Shown piece after piece: positions 28,636 through 38,302 of a stretch of DNA of 64,000 nucleotides (positions are counted from its first letter, which is position 1; every line of letters starts with the position of its first letter). The stretch comes from Anderseniella sp. (GTDB taxonomy: Bacteria > Pseudomonadota > Alphaproteobacteria > Rhizobiales > Aestuariivirgaceae). Position numbers and translations under genes: made by a program. A model generated the notes under the pieces. That model did not search any database. It worked only from the letters and a program-made list of their open reading frames with translations, and was not told where the DNA came from. Location: contig JANQOK010000007.1 in NCBI GenBank assembly GCA_028289645.1, positions 115,437-179,436 of the forward strand. Reading direction: 5' to 3'.

Positions 28636-30297
28636 TCATCTGGTGTAAGTGATGGCACCGTCACAGATTGTGGTTGTCACCTCCAGGGTGTCGATTGCGT
28701 CCGGATCGGTGGTTTCGATATCCCCGTCGAGGATGACGATGTCGGCGAGCGCGCCTGCCTTGAGCGCGCCTTTGCGGCCTTCGTTGAACTCGGCATAGGC
28801 CCCGCCGGCGGTGTAGCCATGCACGGCCTGGTGCAGTGACTGGCGCTGGTCGGGATGTGACGGGTGCAGTTTTTGCCGGGTCATGGCCGCCTTTATCGAC
28901 AGCAGCGGATCAACCGGCGACACGGGCCAGTCGCTGGCAAAGCACAAATGTGCCCCGGCATCGCGCAGGGTGTTCCAGGCAAACGCGCGGGCGAGCTTTG
29001 CATCGCCGATCTGGGAACGGGTTGGCTCCATGGGATAGGAGCCGGTGCCAAGCGCATGCAGCGGCTGCATGGAGGCGATCACACCGAGTTCGGCAAAGCG
29101 GGAGATATCTGCTTCGTCAATGACTTCGATGTGCTCGATGCGATGGCGGCTGTCGCGCTTGCCGTTGGCCTCAACTGCAGCCTGATATCCGTCCAGCGTG
29201 CGCCGCACCGCCGCGTCCCCAATGGCATGAACGGCAATCTGGAATCCGCGCCTGTCGCACTGAGTGGCAATCTCGTTGAACTGGTCAGCACTGAACAGGG
29301 GATCGCCGGTCGAAGCAGGCTCGTCGGGATACCCGTCGAGCACAAACGCCGTACCTGAGTCCAGAACGCCGTCCATGAACAGTTTCACCCTGTTGCACCA
29401 CAAATGATCGCTGTTCCAGGTGCGGCGCATGTATTCCGCCTCTTCAAGGTCTGACAGCTGCTTGTCGTTCTTGTAGTGAAACGGCACTTCGATGCGGCAG
29501 TTGAGACCGCCGGCCTGGCGGATCTCGTGCAGCAGTTCGCACTGGTACAGGTTGCCGTCCATGTTGTGCATGCTGGTGATGCCTAACGAGGCGCAATACT
29601 CGATACCCTGTCGCAGCGTGGCGATGTCCGCAGCACGCTGCGGTTTGGAGGGCGCCGGCACCGGATCGCGCGCGGTGGTGTATCCGAGCGCTTCGCGGCC
29701 CTGGGTTTCGGTCAGGGCGATCACCTGTGCAAATGCATCGGTCTCGCGCAATTCGCCGGACGCGGTGCCGTCTGCGGCCATGACAATCTCGCTGCCGGGA
29801 TTGATGCTGCCGCCGTTGAGGATGCCGGCGGCGGTTAGGGCCTTTGTGTTGGCCCACACCGTATGGGCATCCGGCGCCATCATGGCGAAAGCGCGGTCGC
29901 GGCAGACCTCGTCCAGCATCTGGCGCGTGATGGTGTCTGACCCCAGAATGGAATAGTGTGCCTGATTGGCGAAGATGATCCCCTCAGGCTGCCGGGCGCT
30001 CCAGGCCTCTATGGCGCTACGAAGTGCTTCCATTCCGTCAACACCGGTGAGGTCGAGACGTGACAGCGATGCGGCACCGGAAAAAATGTGCAGGTGACTT
30101 TCTATGAAGCCGGGCAGGACACTGGCCCCGCCGGCGTCGATGATGCGGGTCTGCGGACCAGCCAGGTTGGCGACATCTTCAGCGTTGCCGACTGCAATTA
30201 TCGAGTTGCCGGAAACCGCCAGGCTCTGTGCGGACGGGCAGGCATCATCCATCGTCATGATGCGGGCGTTGCGGATGATCAGACCGGCTGGTGTCAT
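28636..30297 (-). CDS. Amidohydrolase family 3 (YtcJ-like) protein
   Basis: Metal-dependent hydrolase of 553 aa with a composite beta-sandwich and TIM barrel. Seen: PGFIESHLHIFSG with the HxH metal pair, VAVHAIGDAAVRRTLDG, SRHRIEHIEVID and CFASDWPVSPVDPL with the catalytic Asp. Family members act on amides, carbamates or cyclic imides; the substrate is unknown. It starts 5 nt after the stop of the class V aminotransferase gene, so the two are cotranscribed. Confidence 0.87.
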   Translation of the reverse strand: MTPAGLIIRNARIMTMDDACPSAQSLAVSGNSIIAVGNAEDVANLAGPQTRIIDAGGASVLPGFIESHLHIFSGAASLSRLDLTGVDGMEALRSAIEAWSARQPEGIIFANQAHYSILGSDTITRQMLDEVCRDRAFAMMAPDAHTVWANTKALTAAGILNGGSINPGSEIVMAADGTASGELRETDAFAQVIALTETQGREALGYTTARDPVPAPSKPQRAADIATLRQGIEYCASLGITSMHNMDGNLYQCELLHEIRQAGGLNCRIEVPFHYKNDKQLSDLEEAEYMRRTWNSDHLWCNRVKLFMDGVLDSGTAFVLDGYPDEPASTGDPLFSADQFNEIATQCDRRGFQIAVHAIGDAAVRRTLDGYQAAVEANGKRDSRHRIEHIEVIDEADISRFAELGVIASMQPLHALGTGSYPMEPTRSQIGDAKLARAFAWNTLRDAGAHLCFASDWPVSPVDPLLSIKAAMTRQKLHPSHPDQRQSLHQAVHGYTAGGAYAEFNEGRKGALKAGALADIVILDGDIETTDPDAIDTLEVTTTICDGAITYTR

Positions 30298-30302
30298 GAA
30301 CC

Positions 30303-31484
30303 CTACTTTACACGATCGGCGATGTACTCAATTGCGGCTTGCACGCCTCCGGACCCGTGCTCGATTTCGAGCGCCGACAAGGCGGTTTCGATTGCGCCCA
30401 GCGTGCCGAGCTGGTTGTAGGCATTGACGTGACCCATGTGGGCGATGCGGATTGCCCGGCCGTCCAGAGGTCCGATGCCACGGCCAACCGTCACGCCGAG
30501 ATTGTTTTCGCAGTAGTCGATGATGCGATGGCCGGTGTCGCCGGGGGTCAACACGCTGGTCACCGAATTGCTGCGCTCGGAAGGTTCGGAAATTGCGAAC
30601 GCGAGCTTGCCGCGCGACGTCCAGGCATCAACCGCCGCCCTGGTTGCGCCGGCCAGCACGGCATGGCGATGAATGGTGTTTTCGAGACCTTCAGCGAGCA
30701 ATAACCGCAGAGCCTTCTGCAACGCGAACACCATCTGCACCGGTGGTGTTCCGCCGTACCACATATAGTGTTCCTTGCCATCGCGGGATGTCCAGTTCCA
30801 GTAATTGGTGACCAGTCCGGCTGTCTTGTGCGCCTTTTTGGCCTTGGCGCTTGCGGCGGTGAAACTGAGGCCCGGCGGTGTCATCAGGCCTTTCTGGGCG
30901 CCGGCGACGGTCACGTCGACACCCCAGCCGTCCATGTCAAACTCCATGCACCCAAGTGACGCAATGGCATCGACCATCAACATGGCCGGATGCCCGGTGC
31001 TGTCCAGAGCTGCCCGGACGCCCCTGACATCATTGACGACTCCGGTGGCGGTATCAGCCTGCGCCATCAAAATTGCCTTGAACTCGTGACCCTTGTCCGC
31101 TGCGAGCCGCGTCCTGACTGCCTCGAGGTCAACCGCGCGGCCGCCACGTTCAGGCAGTACTTCGGTTTCAATGCCAAGTCCTTCTGCGTTCTCTCCCCAC
31201 GACCGCGGAAACAGTCCGGATGAGAGTACCAACACCTTGTCGGCCTTTGACAGTGTATTGGTCAACGCTGCCTCCCAGGCACCGTGACCGTTGGCGGCAT
31301 AGATGTACACCTTGCTTTTGGTCCGAAAAACTTTTTTGAGGTTTTTCAGGCATTCCCGGGATGCCACTTCCGAACTGCCGCCGTAAATCTCGACAGAAGC
31401 ATGGTGCAGGGCATTGAGTACCTCATCGGGCATGTTCGTAGGGCCGGGAATGGCAAGATGCCGGTGGCCGTTGGCAAGCGTCAT
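30303..31484 (-). CDS. Class V aminotransferase (serine/alanine-glyoxylate type)
   Basis: PLP enzyme of 393 aa, most like serine- or alanine-glyoxylate aminotransferases. N-terminal IPGPTNMPDEVLNAL, phosphate-binding ANGHGAWEAAL, PLP Asp in MLMVDAIASLG and Schiff-base Lys in VTVAGAQKGLMTPPG are present. It is followed 5 nt later by the amidohydrolase. It starts 78 nt after the thiQ stop, so it could be read through from the thiamine operon or have its own promoter. Confidence 0.88.
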   Translation of the reverse strand: MTLANGHRHLAIPGPTNMPDEVLNALHHASVEIYGGSSEVASRECLKNLKKVFRTKSKVYIYAANGHGAWEAALTNTLSKADKVLVLSSGLFPRSWGENAEGLGIETEVLPERGGRAVDLEAVRTRLAADKGHEFKAILMAQADTATGVVNDVRGVRAALDSTGHPAMLMVDAIASLGCMEFDMDGWGVDVTVAGAQKGLMTPPGLSFTAASAKAKKAHKTAGLVTNYWNWTSRDGKEHYMWYGGTPPVQMVFALQKALRLLLAEGLENTIHRHAVLAGATRAAVDAWTSRGKLAFAISEPSERSNSVTSVLTPGDTGHRIIDYCENNLGVTVGRGIGPLDGRAIRIAHMGHVNAYNQLGTLGAIETALSALEIEHGSGGVQAAIEYIADRVK

Positions 31485-31562
31485 GAAGCTGGTCCGTTGC
31501 TTGAAACTGTTGCAGGAGTAGGTGCCGATACTGTTCCACCGCTGGCGGGCAATGGCAATACG

Positions 31563-32276
31563 TCAGGTACCCAGGTAGCCCTGCAATCCGGGAATGTCTG
31601 ATGCGCTGAAAAAGGCATCGACCGGGCGATTGGCCATGACCCGGCCGGCATCCAGAAACGCGGCATGGGTGGCTGCAAACTTTACATCCGCGGGATCGTG
31701 CGAGACCAGGATGACGGTCATCTCGCGCTCCTTGTGAATGGTGCTGACAAGCCTGAGCATGTCACGCCGGAGCGCCGGGCCGAGCGCTGCAAACGGTTCA
31801 TCCAGCAGCAGCACAGGCCGGTCACGCACCAGAGCCCGGGCGATGGCCACCCGTTGCCGCTGGCCTCCTGACAGCTCGCGCGGCAGCCTGTGGCCATAGC
31901 CGGAAAGCCCGGTTTTCTCCATGGCACCGGCAATCTCGGTCCTGTCATCGCCGGACAGGTCGAGGGAGGCCGACACGCCGAGCGCGATGTTGGTGAACAC
32001 GTCGAGGTGGGCAAACAGGTTGTTGTCCTGGAAAACCATGGTGACGGGGCGCTCGGCTGGCTCGGTTCCGGCAGCATCTACGCCGTCAAAATACAGCTTG
32101 CCGGAAGCGGGTTCTTCGAAACCGGCGATCAAGTTGATCAGCGTGGTTTTGCCGGATCCCGACGGGCCGATGAGGCCGGTGAAGCTGCCGGCGTCGAAGC
32201 TTGTTGAAAAATGGAACGGTTCGCCGCCTGGATAGGCGAACTGCAATCCGTCAAGTCTGATGTCGGCGCCGCTCAT
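31563..32276 (-). CDS. thiQ: Thiamine ABC transporter ATP-binding protein ThiQ
   Basis: ATPase of the ThiBPQ importer for thiamine and TPP. Walker A GPSGSGKTT (about residues 35-43), signature LSGGQRQR, Walker B VLLLDEPFAALGP and switch LVSHDP are present. It is short (237 aa) as is typical for ThiQ. The start overlaps thiP as ATGA. Identity follows from thiB and the TPP riboswitch at the head of the operon. Confidence 0.93.
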   Translation of the reverse strand: MSGADIRLDGLQFAYPGGEPFHFSTSFDAGSFTGLIGPSGSGKTTLINLIAGFEEPASGKLYFDGVDAAGTEPAERPVTMVFQDNNLFAHLDVFTNIALGVSASLDLSGDDRTEIAGAMEKTGLSGYGHRLPRELSGGQRQRVAIARALVRDRPVLLLDEPFAALGPALRRDMLRLVSTIHKEREMTVILVSHDPADVKFAATHAAFLDAGRVMANRPVDAFFSASDIPGLQGYLGT

Positions 32277-33895
32277 TGTGCCGTTGCCTCCGGTCTCAGT
32301 TTCTCGGCCAGCCAGATAAGCCCGAGGCAGAACCCGGCCAGCAGCAGCGCTATGCCGGCCGCTTCCAGAGACCGATAGCTGCCCATTTTCTGCAGCAGGA
32401 GAAGCGGCAGGGTGACAAAATCGGCAGAACCGAACAGCGCGGCTGCACCCAGGTCGCCGATTGACAGGGCAGCGGCAAAGGCAAAGGCGAGGGTCAGCGA
32501 CCGTGCCAGAACCGGCAGGTCAACCAGCCGCCATCTCTGCACTCCGGACAAGCCCAGGCTGGCACACAGGCGATCGTGGATCTGGGCCTGGCCGACGACG
32601 GCGGGCCTCAGGATGCGCAGGGCAAAGGGCAGTGCCATCAGTGCGTTGACGACCGCCACGATGACCGGTGCTGCGGAATTGACCAGTCCTGTCCGGTGCA
32701 GGACCACAAACCATCCGGCACCGATCACAACCGGTGGAACCACGAGTATCAGCGATCCGGCGGCCTGCATGGAGGACATCAGCAAGGCCGCCGCGCGCGA
32801 CGGAGTACGGCGGCGCATGATGGTGCGCTGCGCGGCCAGCAGGCTCCAGGCCATCACCAGGCAAAGGCTGGCCGCGGTCAGCGCAAGCAGCAGTGACGTG
32901 ACGAGCGCGCGCCAGAACACTGTCTGTGACACGATGGCATCGAAAGGAGCCGTGACGCCGGACAGCACAATGGCCAGCATCGGCAGGGCCATGAAGCTGA
33001 GACCGGCGGCGATGACAAGCGTGTCGGTAAGTCTTGCTGTCGCCTGATCCGGGCGCCGGGCCGGTTTGCCGACGCTCGCCATCACCGCGATGTCGGTGGC
33101 CATGCGTCCGCCCAGGGCAAACAGGCCGGCACACAGGCCAAGTTGCAACGCCGCCAGCAGCACCGCGCGTGGCGGATCAAAGTCAAACCGCAGCGACTGA
33201 TATATGGCCACCTCAAGCGTGGTTGCCCTTGGCCCGCCGCCCAGCACCAGCACAACCGCGAAACTGGCAATGCACAACATGAACACAAGACTTGCAATGC
33301 CAGGCAACGCAGACCGTATCACCGGCCATTCGATATGTTGGAACACATGCCGGGAGGCAAAACTCAACTGCGCGGCAAGGCGCCAGTTTTCCGGCGGTAT
33401 CTGTTCCAGCGCCGCCACCAGCAGGCGGGCGGCCAACGCCATGTTGAAGAACACATGGGCAATCAGGATGCCGGTGAGCCCGTAGATGTTCAATGGGCCG
33501 GCCAGACCTGTGTGTTGCAGCACCGTGCTCACCCAGCCCTGCCTGCCCCACACCTCGACAATGCCCAGCACAACCACCAGTGCCGGAAGCGCGAGCGGCA
33601 AGGCGAGAAGCCGCAGAATGGCCTGCCTGCCGGGAAAGGATGCCTGCCGCGCCAAGGCTCGTGCCAGCGGCACCGCCGCCATCACCGACAGCAGTGTGGA
33701 CAACCCGGCCTGCAGCACGGTGAACCTGGTGATCGACCAGACGAAGCCAAGATAATCGGCGCTCAGGTCAGGCATGGCGGGCGCGATGGCAATCAAGGCC
33801 AGCATGGGGGTCACAACAGCGAGGCCAATACAGACCATGGCCGTCAGGCCGGAAAGCACGGCCGGCTTTGTGCCGGTTGCTGCAGAGGTCTGCAT
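32273..33895 (-). CDS. thiP: Thiamine ABC transporter permease ThiP
   Basis: Inner-membrane permease with two fused permease halves and about 12 helices; 540 aa from ATG 33895 (MQTSAATGTKP). The EAA-type loops include LEQIPPENWRLAAQL in the first half and ASLGLSGVQRWRLVDLP in the second. An alternative ATG at 33934 lies inside thiB. Neither start has a good ribosome site, so coupling to thiB translation is likely. Confidence 0.92.
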   Translation of the reverse strand: MQTSAATGTKPAVLSGLTAMVCIGLAVVTPMLALIAIAPAMPDLSADYLGFVWSITRFTVLQAGLSTLLSVMAAVPLARALARQASFPGRQAILRLLALPLALPALVVVLGIVEVWGRQGWVSTVLQHTGLAGPLNIYGLTGILIAHVFFNMALAARLLVAALEQIPPENWRLAAQLSFASRHVFQHIEWPVIRSALPGIASLVFMLCIASFAVVLVLGGGPRATTLEVAIYQSLRFDFDPPRAVLLAALQLGLCAGLFALGGRMATDIAVMASVGKPARRPDQATARLTDTLVIAAGLSFMALPMLAIVLSGVTAPFDAIVSQTVFWRALVTSLLLALTAASLCLVMAWSLLAAQRTIMRRRTPSRAAALLMSSMQAAGSLILVVPPVVIGAGWFVVLHRTGLVNSAAPVIVAVVNALMALPFALRILRPAVVGQAQIHDRLCASLGLSGVQRWRLVDLPVLARSLTLAFAFAAALSIGDLGAAALFGSADFVTLPLLLLQKMGSYRSLEAAGIALLLAGFCLGLIWLAEKLRPEATAQ

Positions 33896-33909
33896 GGCGC
33901 GGGGCCGGG

Positions 33910-34908
33910 TTATCTGGTTGTGGCCTTGAGCCACTCGTCTATCCAGGTCTTGCGGTTGGCGTTAACCTCATCTGCCGGCAACAGCAATGACTTTGACGGT
34001 TTTACGAGCTTGTCGAAGGCATCCGGCAGGGCTTCGGAGGTTTTGCCGGCTGGCCACATCCAGTTGTTGGTCGGGATGTGGTTCTGAAAGCCCGGGCCGG
34101 TCATGAAGGCAAGGAACTTGCGGGCAAGTTGCTTGTTCCGCGACGATTTCAGGATGCCGGCAACTTCTATCTGCATGTAGTGGCCTTCGGCAAATGCGGC
34201 GGCACGATAGCGGTCGGTGTTTTCGGCCACCATGTGATAGGCAGGCGATGTGGTATATGACAGCACCAGCGGCGCTTCGCCCTTGGTGAACATGCCGTAG
34301 GCTTCAGACCAGCCGGGGGTCACGGTCAGCACGCGCTTTGACAGTTTTGCCCAGGCTTCACCGGCTTTGTCGCCGTAAACCGCCTTGATCCACAACAGCA
34401 GACCAAGACCGGGACTGGACGTGCGTGGATCCTGGATGACGATTTTCTGCCCGGGATCGCCGTTTACCAGTTCGTCCAGGCTTGCCGGAGGTGTCTTGAC
34501 CTTCTCGCTGTCATAGATGACGGCGAAGTGACCATAGTCGTAGGGCACGAAGGTCTTGTCAGTCCATTCTACGGGCAGGCGAAGGTTCTTGGTGTCGGTA
34601 TCGTGTTCTTCAAACAATCCGGTTTCGGCGGCTTCCGTGGTCAGGCTGGTATCGATGCCAAGCAGAATGTCAGCCGGGCTGCCGGCGCCTTCGAGCTTGA
34701 TGCGGTTCAAGGTGGCAACGGCGTCCGCTACAGCGACCCACTCAAGCTCGCAGTCGCAGATGGCTTCAAAATCAGCCTTGATCTTCGGGCCCGGACCCCA
34801 GTCGGAAACGAAGCTGTCATAGGTGTAGATGGTCAGCTTGTCCTTGGCCAATGCCGGCGAGGCAAGGGCCAATACAACGGCAGACAACATGGTGAAAAAG
34901 CGCAGCAT
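33910..34908 (-). CDS. thiB: Thiamine-binding periplasmic protein ThiB
   Basis: Receptor of the thiamine importer. A signal peptide ends at PALA (about residue 22), and the mature protein starts [19 protein letters not shown], the ThiB signature. [17 protein letters not shown] and TTSPAYHM are further family segments. ATG 34908 has a GGAGGAGAA ribosome site and sits 65 nt after the riboswitch. 332 aa. Confidence 0.95.
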   Translation of the reverse strand: MLRFFTMLSAVVLALASPALAKDKLTIYTYDSFVSDWGPGPKIKADFEAICDCELEWVAVADAVATLNRIKLEGAGSPADILLGIDTSLTTEAAETGLFEEHDTDTKNLRLPVEWTDKTFVPYDYGHFAVIYDSEKVKTPPASLDELVNGDPGQKIVIQDPRTSSPGLGLLLWIKAVYGDKAGEAWAKLSKRVLTVTPGWSEAYGMFTKGEAPLVLSYTTSPAYHMVAENTDRYRAAAFAEGHYMQIEVAGILKSSRNKQLARKFLAFMTGPGFQNHIPTNNWMWPAGKTSEALPDAFDKLVKPSKSLLLPADEVNANRKTWIDEWLKATTR

Positions 34909-34973
34909 TTTCGTTCTCCTCCACGAAGATGACAACTTGCTGCCGGGCGTAGCGGGAAAGCATCGAGAACTGG

Positions 34974-35065
34974 CTCGTATCCCTCCGCCGGCATGATCCG
35001 GATCAGGTTCAGAGGGTTGGCAAGGACACTTGCCTCTCAGCCCTTCAAATTACGGGCACCCCGAG
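34974..35065 (-). promoter_or_regulatory. TPP riboswitch (THI element) of thiBPQ
   Basis: Read on the minus strand, the conserved blocks occur in order: GGGGTGCC, GGGCTGAGAGG, CTGAACCTGATCCGG and GCCGGCGGAGGGA, closed by the P1 pair CTCG/CGAG. Binding of TPP is expected to switch off expression of the thiamine importer, by hiding the ribosome site or by termination in the 65 nt before thiB. Confidence 0.97.
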
Positions 35066-35190
35066 AGCCCTTACAGATATAGAGCCTTTCTGAGTTCAAT
35101 GGAACCTTTGGGGTCAGAATGGCGCCAGGGTCCTCGCTCTGGCACCATGCAGCACTTGTGCGACCGGGATTGTGTGGTATTGCAGCGGCC

Positions 35191-35823
35191 ATGACACAGA
35201 AGTTCACAATCCTTCTGGCCGGCGAGTTGACCGCCACGGACCGCCTCAGGGGCCAGATTGGCGGCAGCCGGGTGATTGCCGCGGACGGCGGTATGACACA
35301 TGCGGCCGCACTCGGGCTGGTGCCGGAGCTGTGGCTCGGTGACTTTGATTCCAGTGACGAGGCGCTCGTTGCCCGATACGCCGACGTGCCGCGCCAGCCA
35401 TACCCCGTCGCCAAGAATGCGACAGACGGCGAACTGGCGGTTGACGAAGCGGTCCGGCTCGGGGCGACGGAACTGGTGCTGGCCGGAGGGTTTGGCGGCC
35501 AGGCGGACCACGCCTTTGCCCACCTGATGCTGCTGCTGCAGCTGAAGGCGCGCGGTATCCGGGTGATGCTATCCAGTGGCCACGAGGAAGCCTGGCCTTT
35601 ATTGGATGACAGCGTCGAAATAGAGCTGCCGCCGGCATCGCGCCTGTCGATCTTGCCGGTTACCGATCTGGAGCGTATCAGCATTGAAGGTGTGCGATGG
35701 CCACTTACCGACCGGGATGTCATGCTGGGTTCGACACTCACGCTGTCAAATGAAGTGCAGACGTCGCCGGCGCGTGTGTCCGTTGCTGCCGGAAAGGCAA
35801 TCGTGCTGGCCTATCCGGTTTAG
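35191..35823 (+). CDS. thiN: Thiamine pyrophosphokinase
   Basis: Converts thiamine to TPP with ATP. Motifs of the family: IAADGGMTHA, LWLGDFDSSD, KNATDGELAVDEA and GGFGGQADHAFAHL; the last usually reads GRxDH, so the Gln-for-Arg change is of note. 210 aa from ATG 35191 (MTQKFTIL); the 24-codon upstream extension is not typical. It diverges from the riboswitch-controlled thiBPQ, so import and activation of thiamine are side by side. Confidence 0.92.
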   Translation: MTQKFTILLAGELTATDRLRGQIGGSRVIAADGGMTHAAALGLVPELWLGDFDSSDEALVARYADVPRQPYPVAKNATDGELAVDEAVRLGATELVLAGGFGGQADHAFAHLMLLLQLKARGIRVMLSSGHEEAWPLLDDSVEIELPPASRLSILPVTDLERISIEGVRWPLTDRDVMLGSTLTLSNEVQTSPARVSVAAGKAIVLAYPV

Positions 35824-35843
35824 GTTCCAGTCACCTGCGGTCC

Positions 35844-36677
35844 TCAAACGATAGATAGTGCCGACGGGCCGTCCGGTGCCGGGAACTCATGGTCGAGCAG
35901 CGCCAGATCGTCGTCATCGAGCTCAATATCAAGGGCGGCAACGATCGGGTCGACGCGTTCCGGACGGGATGTTTTCGGAATGGCAATGATGTGTTGCTGG
36001 GCAATCAGCCAGGCGAGCGCGATGGAGGCCGGGGTACATCCATGACGGTCGGCAAGCGTTGCCAGGCTTGCATCGCGCAACAGCCTGCCTTCACCCAACG
36101 GGCAATAGGCCATCACGGGGATGCCGTTTTCGACAAGCTTGGGTTTCAGATCCCATTCAATGCCGCGGTCTGACAGATTGTACAGCACCTGGTTGACCGC
36201 GCAGTTGCGCCCGTCGCGGACACCGAACAGTTCTTCCATGTCTTCCGCGTCAAGATTGCTGACGCCCCATTTGAGGATTTTCCCATCCTGCTTCAGACGC
36301 TCGAATCCGGAGACGGTCTCATCCAGTGGATACTGGCCGCGCCAGTGCAGCAGATACAGATCTATACGGTCTGTCTGCAGGCGGGACAATGAGCGTTCGC
36401 AGGCGGCGATAACCCCGTCATAGGATGCATTGTGCGGATACGCCTTGGAAACCAGGTAGGCCTGGTCCCGGCGGCTTTTCACCGCTTCTGCGACAACAAG
36501 CTCTGCGCCTCCTTCGCCATACATCTCCGCTGTATCTATGAGATTCAAGCCACGGTCGAGGCCAAGGCGCAGTACATCTGCTTCCGACTGCAGCAAGTCT
36601 GCATCTTCCCCCATGCGCCAGGTACCGAGGCCGAGGGCGGGAATCTTGTCTCCACCGGGAAGGGTCACATGCTTCAT
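35844..36677 (-). CDS. Aldo/keto reductase
   Basis: NADPH-dependent carbonyl reductase with TIM-barrel fold, 277 aa. Catalytic tetrad candidates: Asp and Tyr in LIDTAEMYGEGGAE, Lys in VSKAYPHN and His in LYLLHWRG. The C-terminal cofactor motif reads AIPKTSRPERV. ATG 36677 has GGAG 9 nt upstream; the 52-codon extension is rejected. It diverges from the TPP-dependent decarboxylase genes and could reduce their aldehyde product. Confidence 0.9.
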   Translation of the reverse strand: MKHVTLPGGDKIPALGLGTWRMGEDADLLQSEADVLRLGLDRGLNLIDTAEMYGEGGAELVVAEAVKSRRDQAYLVSKAYPHNASYDGVIAACERSLSRLQTDRIDLYLLHWRGQYPLDETVSGFERLKQDGKILKWGVSNLDAEDMEELFGVRDGRNCAVNQVLYNLSDRGIEWDLKPKLVENGIPVMAYCPLGEGRLLRDASLATLADRHGCTPASIALAWLIAQQHIIAIPKTSRPERVDPIVAALDIELDDDDLALLDHEFPAPDGPSALSIV

Positions 36678-36768
36678 ACGCAACTCCACTATTCCACTTC
36701 GACAGCTTGACGCAGGAAGCAGTGTGAACGCAAGGTGCGTTGCAACTGATAAACAACACTTGAGCTTG

Positions 36769-37311
36769 ATGGGCGGAATGAAAGCAGACTTATTCTCGTT
36801 TGCTGCCGAAGACTGGCGGGCAGGCATTTTCACCGCATTGAAAACGCATGGTGTCAGACAAATGGCCTATGTGCCGGATGCCGGTCACGCCAGCCTGATC
36901 AATGCGTGCCTTGCAGACAGTGAAATCAACTGCACAGTTCTCACCACCGAGGAAGAGGGCGTTGCCCTTCTGGCAGGCGCCGAGCTTGGCGGCCAGCGTG
37001 GCGTCATGCTGATGCAGTCGTCCGGCGTGGGCAATTGTGTCAACATGTTCTCGCTGCTCAAGTCCTGTGGGTTTCCATTCGTGACACTGGTCACGATGCG
37101 CGGCGAATGGGGCGAATTCAACCCCTGGCAGATGCCGATGGGACAGGCAACGGAAGAGACATTCAGGCGGTCGGGCTTCATCGTCTATCGTGCCGATACG
37201 GGCGAAGATGCGGCAGCGATGACCGCATCGGCGATGCGGCTGGCCTATGACAGCAATTGTCCGGTCGCGGTCTTGCTGTCACAGCGCCTGATCGGCGCGA
37301 AAGACTTTTGA
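36769..37311 (+). CDS. TPP-dependent 2-oxo acid decarboxylase, alpha (PYR) subunit, sulfopyruvate decarboxylase ComD-like
   Basis: Pyrimidine-binding half of a two-subunit TPP enzyme. At about 180 aa it is the size of ComD. The stretch LTTEEEGVALLAGAELGG carries the Glu that activates the TPP aminopyrimidine; LMQSSGVGNCVN and LVTMRGEWGEFNPWQ are family-like. The start is ATG 36769 or 36778; a weak ribosome site favours the former. The beta subunit follows after 12 nt. Substrate could be sulfopyruvate, phosphonopyruvate or another 2-oxo acid. Confidence 0.8.
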   Translation: MGGMKADLFSFAAEDWRAGIFTALKTHGVRQMAYVPDAGHASLINACLADSEINCTVLTTEEEGVALLAGAELGGQRGVMLMQSSGVGNCVNMFSLLKSCGFPFVTLVTMRGEWGEFNPWQMPMGQATEETFRRSGFIVYRADTGEDAAAMTASAMRLAYDSNCPVAVLLSQRLIGAKDF

Positions 37312-37323
37312 GGCAGGCCGGAC

Positions 37324-37911
37324 ATGATTGAAAGACGCAAGGCGATTGCAGCGATTTTGGAGGACCGGCCGGACAACCTGCTGGTGATCAGCGGTCTGGG
37401 GTCGCCGACATATGATGTGGCCGCTGCAGGAGATGTTGCGCAGAACTTCTATCTGTGGGGCGCCATGGGTGGCGCCGCGGCCATGGGGTTGGGGCTTGCA
37501 CTGGCACGCCCGAACGCCCGAGTGCTGGTGGTTACCGGCGACGGGGAAATGCTGATGGGTATGGGCTCGCTCGCCACCGTAGCTGCCAAGGCACCAGCCA
37601 ATCTCGCCATGCTGGTCATCGACAACGAGGCGTTTGGTGAAACCGGCGGGCAGACCAGCCATACGGGCAAGACCACCAATCTCGCTGCCGTTGCACTGGC
37701 GTGCGGTTTCAGACAGGTGGCCACCGCCTACAAGCCGGCAGAGCTCAATGCGGTGAAGCAACTGGTGCTTGAAGGGAACGGACCCGTACTGGGTGTGGTA
37801 AAGACCAATTCGGATGAACTGCCGAGAGTGCTGCCGGAACGTGACGGGCACATCATCAGAAACAGGTTCAAGACGGCCCTAGCAGGCCAGCAACACGGAG
37901 AAAGCGAATGA
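37324..37911 (+). CDS. TPP-dependent 2-oxo acid decarboxylase, beta (PP) subunit, sulfopyruvate decarboxylase ComE-like
   Basis: Diphosphate-binding half of the enzyme, 195 aa. The TPP/Mg motif starts at VTGDGEMLMGMG and ends about 25 residues later at MLVIDNEAFGETGGQ. The N-terminal YLWGAMGGAAAMGLGLALA is the usual GSMG-type segment. The stop overlaps the RidA start as ATGA, a tight coupling that implies linked function. Confidence 0.83.
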   Translation: MIERRKAIAAILEDRPDNLLVISGLGSPTYDVAAAGDVAQNFYLWGAMGGAAAMGLGLALARPNARVLVVTGDGEMLMGMGSLATVAAKAPANLAMLVIDNEAFGETGGQTSHTGKTTNLAAVALACGFRQVATAYKPAELNAVKQLVLEGNGPVLGVVKTNSDELPRVLPERDGHIIRNRFKTALAGQQHGESE

Positions 37912-38264
37912 GTTTGAGAAGAATTGGCGCCGGCAACCGGATGACAAGCGCGATCGTCCACGGTGACAAGGTCTACATGTCCGGCCTTGTGGCTGACAAA
38001 GCCGCGGGCGGCAGCGTTGCGGACCAGACGGCAGACATTCTGGCCCAGATAGATGCCGTGCTGGCAGAAGCCGGATCCGACAAGACCAAGATCATCAAGG
38101 CGACCATCTGGCTCACCGACATGGACACCTGGGCTGAAATGAACACGGTATGGGATGCATGGGTCGTGGCCGGCGAGACGCCATGCCGCGCCGCGGTACA
38201 TTCGCCGAAGCTGGCGGCGCCAGGCCTGGATGTCGAAATCCAGGTGGAAGCTGCCATCAAATGA
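37908..38264 (+). CDS. RidA-family enamine/imine deaminase
   Basis: Hydrolyses reactive enamines and imines made by PLP enzymes and amino acid oxidases. 118 aa. The family Arg that binds the carboxylate is kept in ETPCRAAVHSPKLAAPGLDVEIQ-like sequence (PCR followed by VEI). It lies between a decarboxylase and a DadA-like oxidase, which suits clearing the imino acid formed by the latter. Confidence 0.88.
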   Translation: MSLRRIGAGNRMTSAIVHGDKVYMSGLVADKAAGGSVADQTADILAQIDAVLAEAGSDKTKIIKATIWLTDMDTWAEMNTVWDAWVVAGETPCRAAVHSPKLAAPGLDVEIQVEAAIK

Positions 38265-38302
38265 TCCAATATAATCACATCTCGCTCTAGGGAGGCGCCG
38301 TC